5,748 bases of DNA from Bacteroidota bacterium (GTDB lineage: Bacteria > Bacteroidota > Bacteroidia > Chitinophagales > Chitinophagaceae), in contig JAEWDG010000323.1 in NCBI GenBank assembly GCA_023390215.1, positions 1-5,748 on the forward strand. Direction: 5' to 3'. The position numbers were made by a program, and so were the translations under genes. A model generated the notes under the pieces. That model saw nothing but the letters and a program-made list of their open reading frames with translations, had not been told where the DNA came from and searched no databases. Below, piece after piece: positions 5,069 to 5,748 of the stretch (within the stretch, counting starts at the first letter, position 1; each line of letters begins with the position of its first letter).

Positions 5069-5076
5069 CAAAAATA
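5069..5076 (-). promoter_or_regulatory. Possible -7 promoter element for the kinase-regulator pair
   Basis: The minus strand reads TATTTTTG, an exact match to the Bacteroidota TAnnTTTG -7 element, 16 bases before the kinase start codon. No TTG stands at the -33 distance, and the resulting leader would be only about ten bases. It may give the kinase and regulator expression independent of the RIC gene. An exact short match in an AT-rich gap can also arise by chance. Confidence 0.35.
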
Positions 5077-5084
5077 TCGATTAA

Positions 5085-5123
5085 TAGCTAACCATTTACG
5101 GGGAATTAAAATCGGGTTAGTTA
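5085..5123 (-). repeat. Inverted repeat in the RIC-kinase gap
   Basis: TAGCTAACC (5085-5093) and GGTTAGTTA (5115-5123) are inverted copies matching at eight of nine positions, 21 bases apart. The right arm covers the RIC stop codon (TAA at 5119-5117). As RNA it would form a stem just after the RIC gene, followed by an A/U-rich stretch, so partial termination between RIC and the kinase, or an operator, are both possible. Weak evidence for either. Confidence 0.3.
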
Positions 5124-5748
5124 ACGGCAGAATGGGGAAACCTATCCAAAAGAATTTCTTCCAGAAATATCAGATCGAGGATCCTGGATTCCAGTTCCTT
5201 CAACAGTGAAAATGCTACGCGATGCGAAGTGCAGGCAGTATCATCAAAGAGGTATTCGTTAGAAACAGAACGCATTTTACGCAACACAGAAACCAAGTAA
5301 GCTTTTTTATTGCCGAAACCGGCCTTATACTCTTGTATACAATTATGTTCAGCATCTAATCTTGCGTAAATCTTACGATCTTGATCAAGGTAACCGGTTA
5401 AAGATGTTGACAGTTCCTGAACCAAAGGTTCGAGCGCTTCCAGAAACTTAAATTTTTTACGATGACCGGCTGCAAAATTTTCAATTTCTGAAAGGATATG
5501 CGGGAGTTGATCCTGCAGATAAACATGATAAATTTCGCGGATGTATGCCATCAGGAACTCAGTTGACCAGTTAAACACAGACCTTAGAAAAACGGATTGA
5601 AGCGCGCTTGTTTCCAGCGCAACTTCGCGTAGAAGATCGTGATGATCAATGCCTGCATTCCCGCACACCATTTCCAGCGGCCATTTTCCACCGCAACAAT
5701 AATTAATTGCGTGTCGTTTGAAAACTGCAGCACTGCGATAGTCTTCGC
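5117..5748 (-). CDS. ric: RIC (YtfE/ScdA-like) iron-sulfur repair protein homologue, 5' end beyond the window, di-iron ligands partly lost
   Basis: RIC proteins restore iron-sulfur clusters damaged by nitric oxide or peroxide. The reading frame stays open to the window edge, giving 209 visible codons; the ATG at 5671 is internal, because the residues before it form the ScdA_N motif (AAVFKRHAINYCCGGKWPLE), with the diagnostic Cys-Cys pair at visible codons 17-18. Only about 10-15 residues should be missing, judged from the position of this motif in E. coli YtfE (220 residues). The rest follows the hemerythrin-like domain: YH (codon 74), AAGH (95), AEH (134) and ACTSHR...LLKELE...LEE. Compared by eye with YtfE, ligands H84, H105, H160 and E208 have counterparts (H74, H95, H134, E196), but H129, E133 and H204 appear as G118, Q122 and L192. 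The centre may be mononuclear, altered or absent. It is the first visible gene of a RIC-kinase-regulator run on this strand. Confidence 0.85.
   Translation of the reverse strand, partial: EDYRSAAVFKRHAINYCCGGKWPLEMVCGNAGIDHHDLLREVALETSALQSVFLRSVFNWSTEFLMAYIREIYHVYLQDQLPHILSEIENFAAGHRKKFKFLEALEPLVQELSTSLTGYLDQDRKIYARLDAEHNCIQEYKAGFGNKKAYLVSVLRKMRSVSNEYLFDDTACTSHRVAFSLLKELESRILDLIFLEEILLDRFPHSAVN

Noticed and set aside
4459..5091. 210-codon open frame on the plus strand opposite the kinase gene
   Set aside because: It lies antisense to a kinase with every catalytic motif intact; its length follows from the codon use of the real gene and its own product has no family signature.

Overview
The window looks like a chromosomal segment from a Bacteroidota bacterium, probably of the Chitinophaga/Sphingobacteria side. 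The reasons are protein families typical of that phylum, starts without clear Shine-Dalgarno sequences, at least one match to the TAnnTTTG -7 promoter element, and intergenic palindromes and CTTGAAC repeats of a kind I associate with these genomes. The genus cannot be fixed from the sequence alone.

Left part (1-717) is non-coding except for one tRNA-Phe(GAA) at 177-249. A terminator-like hairpin at 27-65 closes something upstream of the window. A 15-base copy of the tRNA 5' end lies at 79-93, and a clear intrinsic terminator follows the tRNA. The rest is hairpins and a degenerate inverted repeat. An AT-rich HNH endonuclease gene (718-1488) follows, preceded by a cluster of AATTGG/CCAATT half-sites.

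Middle part (1489-2750): a 288-bp spacer carries two perfect TTGA-N6-TCAA boxes of the FNR/FixK type and a 9-bp tandem repeat between them. It leads into a Nim-like/pyridoxamine-phosphate-oxidase-like flavoprotein gene and an unrecognised 148-residue protein, probably one operon.

Right part (2760-5748, minus strand) is read from the right edge inward: a 5'-truncated RIC (YtfE/ScdA) iron-sulfur repair homologue, then a soluble PAS histidine kinase, then a response regulator in which a receiver domain is fused to a CRP/FNR-type sensor and helix-turn-helix. The kinase stop and regulator start are one base apart.

Working model (inference): the right-hand genes form a one-operon analogue of FixL-FixJ-FixK. 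The kinase PAS domain keeps the His and Arg of the FixL haem pocket at the same 20-residue separation, and the regulator merges FixJ-like phosphorylation with FixK-like DNA binding. Its recognition helix keeps the Glu and Arg used by FNR to read TTGA, and two such sites lie in front of the convergent flavoprotein operon. The RIC homologue adds a nitrosative/oxidative-stress link, although it has lost about half of the di-iron ligands.
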